From Semisulcospira habei (lineage: Eukaryota > Mollusca > Gastropoda > Semisulcospiridae), in assembly GCA_036245525.1 (NCBI GenBank), contig BTPG01000002.1:120681582-120745581 (forward strand): DNA of 64,000 bases, in the 5' to 3' direction. The translations under genes were made by a program, and so were the position numbers. Under the pieces are notes generated by a model. That model ran no database searches, was not told the DNA's origin, and saw only the letters and a list, made by a program, of their open reading frames with translations. Shown here piece after piece: positions 61,783 to 64,000 of this stretch (positions within the stretch are counted from its first letter, which is position 1; the number at the start of each line of letters is the position of its first letter).

Positions 61783-62899
61783 AGAGATGAGAATCTTCCG
61801 CCTTTTAGCGGAAATCCGCTCTTTCGGAAGGTCCCAGGGTCATTTTTGAAATCGGTTTAAATCCGGTGAGAAAATTTTAGTGTATATGACTAGGGTGAGT
61901 TGTTGATTTTCGATCTCGCAGCTTATTCCCACTCGTTGTTCCCATGCGGATTGTTGTCATTTGGTTCGCTCTCATTTCGTTTCCGTCGATCCACCAAGCT
62001 GCCGTAAAAAGCCGAGGTAACCCGATTTCTCTTTCTTCCGTGTGTCCTGGTAAACGTGCAGTTTAGCCCTCCCGTTTTTCTGCGCTTAAGATTCCGGCTG
62101 TTCCCAGACACTCCCGCTGATTATAGTGAGACAGTGACGTCACTCAAATAGGCGCTTGAAGCCATTTCTCATGCGCGCTGAGTTGTAGTGCGAACGATGG
62201 AACAGCCAAAACATCACGTGGTTGATCTGCCATTGTTAAGAGAACAAAGCGCGACTTGTAAAATGCTTCAAAAACTGAATCCTGGAGAAAAGGCTCTTGC
62301 TACCCACATCGACAGTGGTGTAAAAAACAAGTGGAACTTTAAGTGGTTAGAAGAAAAGTTGAACACGACAGTCTTAATTCGTTTGAAGGACAAAAAGATC
62401 GAAAGAAATGTGGAGTTGTGTGTTGGCGACTCAATCTCGAAGGCAAATTCGGCCGGAGTGGCCATATGTGAGTGGTGCGGCGATAAGCTAAAGTATGGAG
62501 CGAAAGGGAAAGCAGCCTTGGACAATAATTATGTGCATTGGTAAAGCCTTGTCTTGTCATTGGTATTTAAACCATTCTTGTCTGTAGTCAAAACGAATGT
62601 TTGATTAATACAAGGCGTAACTGATGTTTGAAATAAATTCATTATGTGTTGAGCTGTGGAGAGCTAACAACAGCATTTTAGTACCACAAAAACAACTGAT
62701 CTGACCCCATAAAATAAGGCTCAGAATGCACCAGAATGCATAGATTTTAACCATCTTTTCAAAAATTTTCAGGGGGAGCATGCCCCCGGACCCCCCTAGC
62801 ATCGCGTACCTGCAAAGCAGGTACGCGCACTTGTGGCTTCGCCACTCGACGGACTTAGGAATTTTTCCTCCTTTTTGTCATTTTAGGATTCTCATCTCT
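61783..62899 (+). mobile_element. BED-finger DNA transposon in the hAT element
   Basis: Inverted ends AGAGATGAGAATC (left) and GATTCTCATCTCT (right). An imperfect 8-bp flanking repeat, GTACTACC and GTACTATA, fits hAT-type duplications. It contains a BED-finger gene at 62197 and a GC-rich hairpin, GGGGGAGCATGCCCCCGGAC, near the right end. It is inserted downstream of the transposase fragment of the larger hAT. Confidence 0.7.
62197..62544 (+). CDS. BED-type zinc-finger protein of a DNA transposon
   Basis: 115 residues from ATG at 62197 (MEQPKHHVVDLPLLREQSAT). The C-terminal part has VAICEWCGDKLKYGAKGKAA, LDNNYVHW: a Cys-x2-Cys pair at the start of a BED finger, but the His pair is missing before the stop. 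CATTG|GTAAAG at the end could be a splice donor, so the finger may be completed by splicing or the gene may be truncated. No transposase core follows inside the element. Confidence 0.5.
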   Translation: MEQPKHHVVDLPLLREQSATCKMLQKLNPGEKALATHIDSGVKNKWNFKWLEEKLNTTVLIRLKDKKIERNVELCVGDSISKANSAGVAICEWCGDKLKYGAKGKAALDNNYVHW

Positions 62900-63163
62900 G
62901 TACTATAGACTTCTTACCTCCAGTGCTTAGAAATGTATAGACTTAGCATAACACTCTCATCATCCAAGCCACATTTCATGCTGAGATTGACAGACAGGGG
63001 TGTACGTTCATCTTTAAGTCCAAAAAGTATTACGATTATTAACATGCTATCTTGTTTATTAATGCTGGGTTTCTGTGTTCCATGCCCCAGGAAGTTTCAC
63101 AAAATGGCCCTTGAAAGCCCTTGTAATGTCCTGGAATTTTGTGCTCAAAAGTCTGTATGAACC
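62900..63163 (+). other. Right end region of the large hAT element
   Basis: Non-coding. TGGCCCTTGAAAGCCCTTG mirrors the TTCAAGGCCTTGAA-type sequences near the left end (38680-38760), supporting one element. Confidence 0.6.
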
Positions 63164-63171
63164 CTGGCTGA

Positions 63172-64000
63172 ACTTGCGCCATAATCAGTAGCCGTGCTCG
63201 AGGCCTGAGCAAGCTCAGGCAGGGAGGTGGGCCGTGTAAGCACATAGTGTAGGCTCATAAAGGATACCCTCATTACTTACCGTGCAAGCGCACCATACGG
63301 CTCGTAGTCTTTATTGGCAAACAGATGCACACTGGTCCAGCAGTCTCATCCGGCCATCTACGGGTGTCCATCCTGAACTTCAGTCCCCGAGTACCCTGCC
63401 CGAACTGGAGGGTAGGCGGGGCGAACGATCTCTCTGGAGGTTAGACTTGACAGCACCTGACGAGCGTAACCCCCCTTTCACGGTCTCACCAGGCCCAGGG
63501 TACTTTGTAACAGCCCTGGGGCTAGGAGCCGGCATTACATGCTTGTCATGTCCCGAAGGTCTGAGGGTAGTATCCCAGCAGCCGCACCGATCCCCCATCC
63601 AGCTTGGGCGGGTTGGTGGGTCGTGTGAGCACGTTGTGGTCCAGACTCAAACCAAAATTATTCACATAACTTAGCGAGCTGGCACGCCATACGTCTGCAG
63701 TCGTAGGATAGGTAGCGCCTGGGGTAGCTCACGCCGTCCAAGTGTCCACCTCCGGTGAAACACGTCTCATCGCATCTGCGGAGGAGGTGAGGGGGGTGGG
63801 GGGGCGGTAGCTGGTGCCTGACCTCGGGCTGGTGTCAGCCGTTTGCGGCAATAGAAGCCCCAAGCTGCGACCACTGCTCTTCCTGGTAGGGGGCACAGAA
63901 AACTCATCAGGGCAGGCACACGGCATACTGGTCATTCGGCCATCGTAAGTCCCCCCAGCGTGTACAGGTGCACTTGAAAACTGCAAAACATAGCCGACAG
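63172..64000 (+). repeat. Tandem-array sequence right of the hAT element
   Basis: Two diverged units of about 390 bp, from about 63215 and 63603. GGTGGGCCGTGTAAGCACAT pairs with GGTGGGTCGTGTGAGCACGT, and CGCACCATACGGCTCGTAGTC with GGCACGCCATACGTCTGCAG. The block TGCACACTGGTCCAGCAGTC links it to the left flank at 38560. No gene is supported. Confidence 0.55.

Noticed and set aside
62605..62802. Minus-strand frame over the right part of the BED transposon
   Set aside because: Low-complexity and hydrophobic by chance; it covers the GC-rich hairpin and the AT-rich 3' region.

Overview
The window is eukaryotic nuclear DNA, most likely from a mollusc or another lophotrochozoan. The only recognisable host gene is an AFG3L2-type mitochondrial m-AAA protease. 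It shows three short exons with canonical GT-AG introns and continuous phases (10655-10820, 25334-25439, 26214-26373). Nearly everything else is transposable-element DNA, microsatellites and tandem repeats. The GC-rich coding blocks are DIRS-type retrotransposons. The AT-rich block at 43.6-59.1 kb is a Polinton/Maverick.

Region by region. 0-10.6 kb: non-coding DNA with tandem duplications, a 43-bp minisatellite, a 293-bp fold-back repeat, a 1.3-kb DNA transposon with 86-bp terminal inverted repeats (TIRs), one SINE-like element, and a fossil piece of a second Polinton (5.49-6.11 kb). 10.6-26.4 kb: the three AFG3L2-like exons. The 14.5-kb intron between the first two holds DIRS copy A (11.2-25.2 kb). 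A is itself interrupted by a 1.28-kb BED-zinc-finger DNA transposon and by a complete second DIRS, copy B (18.69-24.94 kb). 26.8-33.1 kb: DIRS copy C, inserted into an older repeat. 34.2-38.3 kb: a 5'-truncated LINE end and a decayed minus-strand DIRS, copy D. 38.6-63.2 kb: a hAT transposon, recognised from its two ends and two transposase fragments. It has been blown apart by later insertions, chiefly a 19.1-kb Polinton.

The Polinton (40471-59616) is bounded by about 240-bp TIRs and a 5-6 bp target duplication, (T)ACCTT. It encodes an integrase, a protein-primed DNA polymerase B, a packaging ATPase, major and minor capsid proteins, and several conserved small or membrane proteins. I find no adenain-like protease. 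The polymerase gene is dead in this copy: two SINE-like insertions plus two apparent 1-nt frameshifts. A capsid-adjacent gene is split by a 1.4-kb insertion carrying a tRNA-derived SINE head.

The DIRS copies show the family hallmarks: gag, RT with RNase H, tyrosine recombinase, inverted terminal repeats, and an internal complementary region that is the reverse complement of the joined termini. Copy A has intact gag and recombinase and is broken only by the insertion in its RT. Copies B and C are close relatives and each has several inactivating lesions. A predicted intron just upstream of, or across, the gag start is shared by A, B and C.

The insertions form a readable stack: tandem array, then hAT, then a second transposon gene, then the Polinton, then SINEs.
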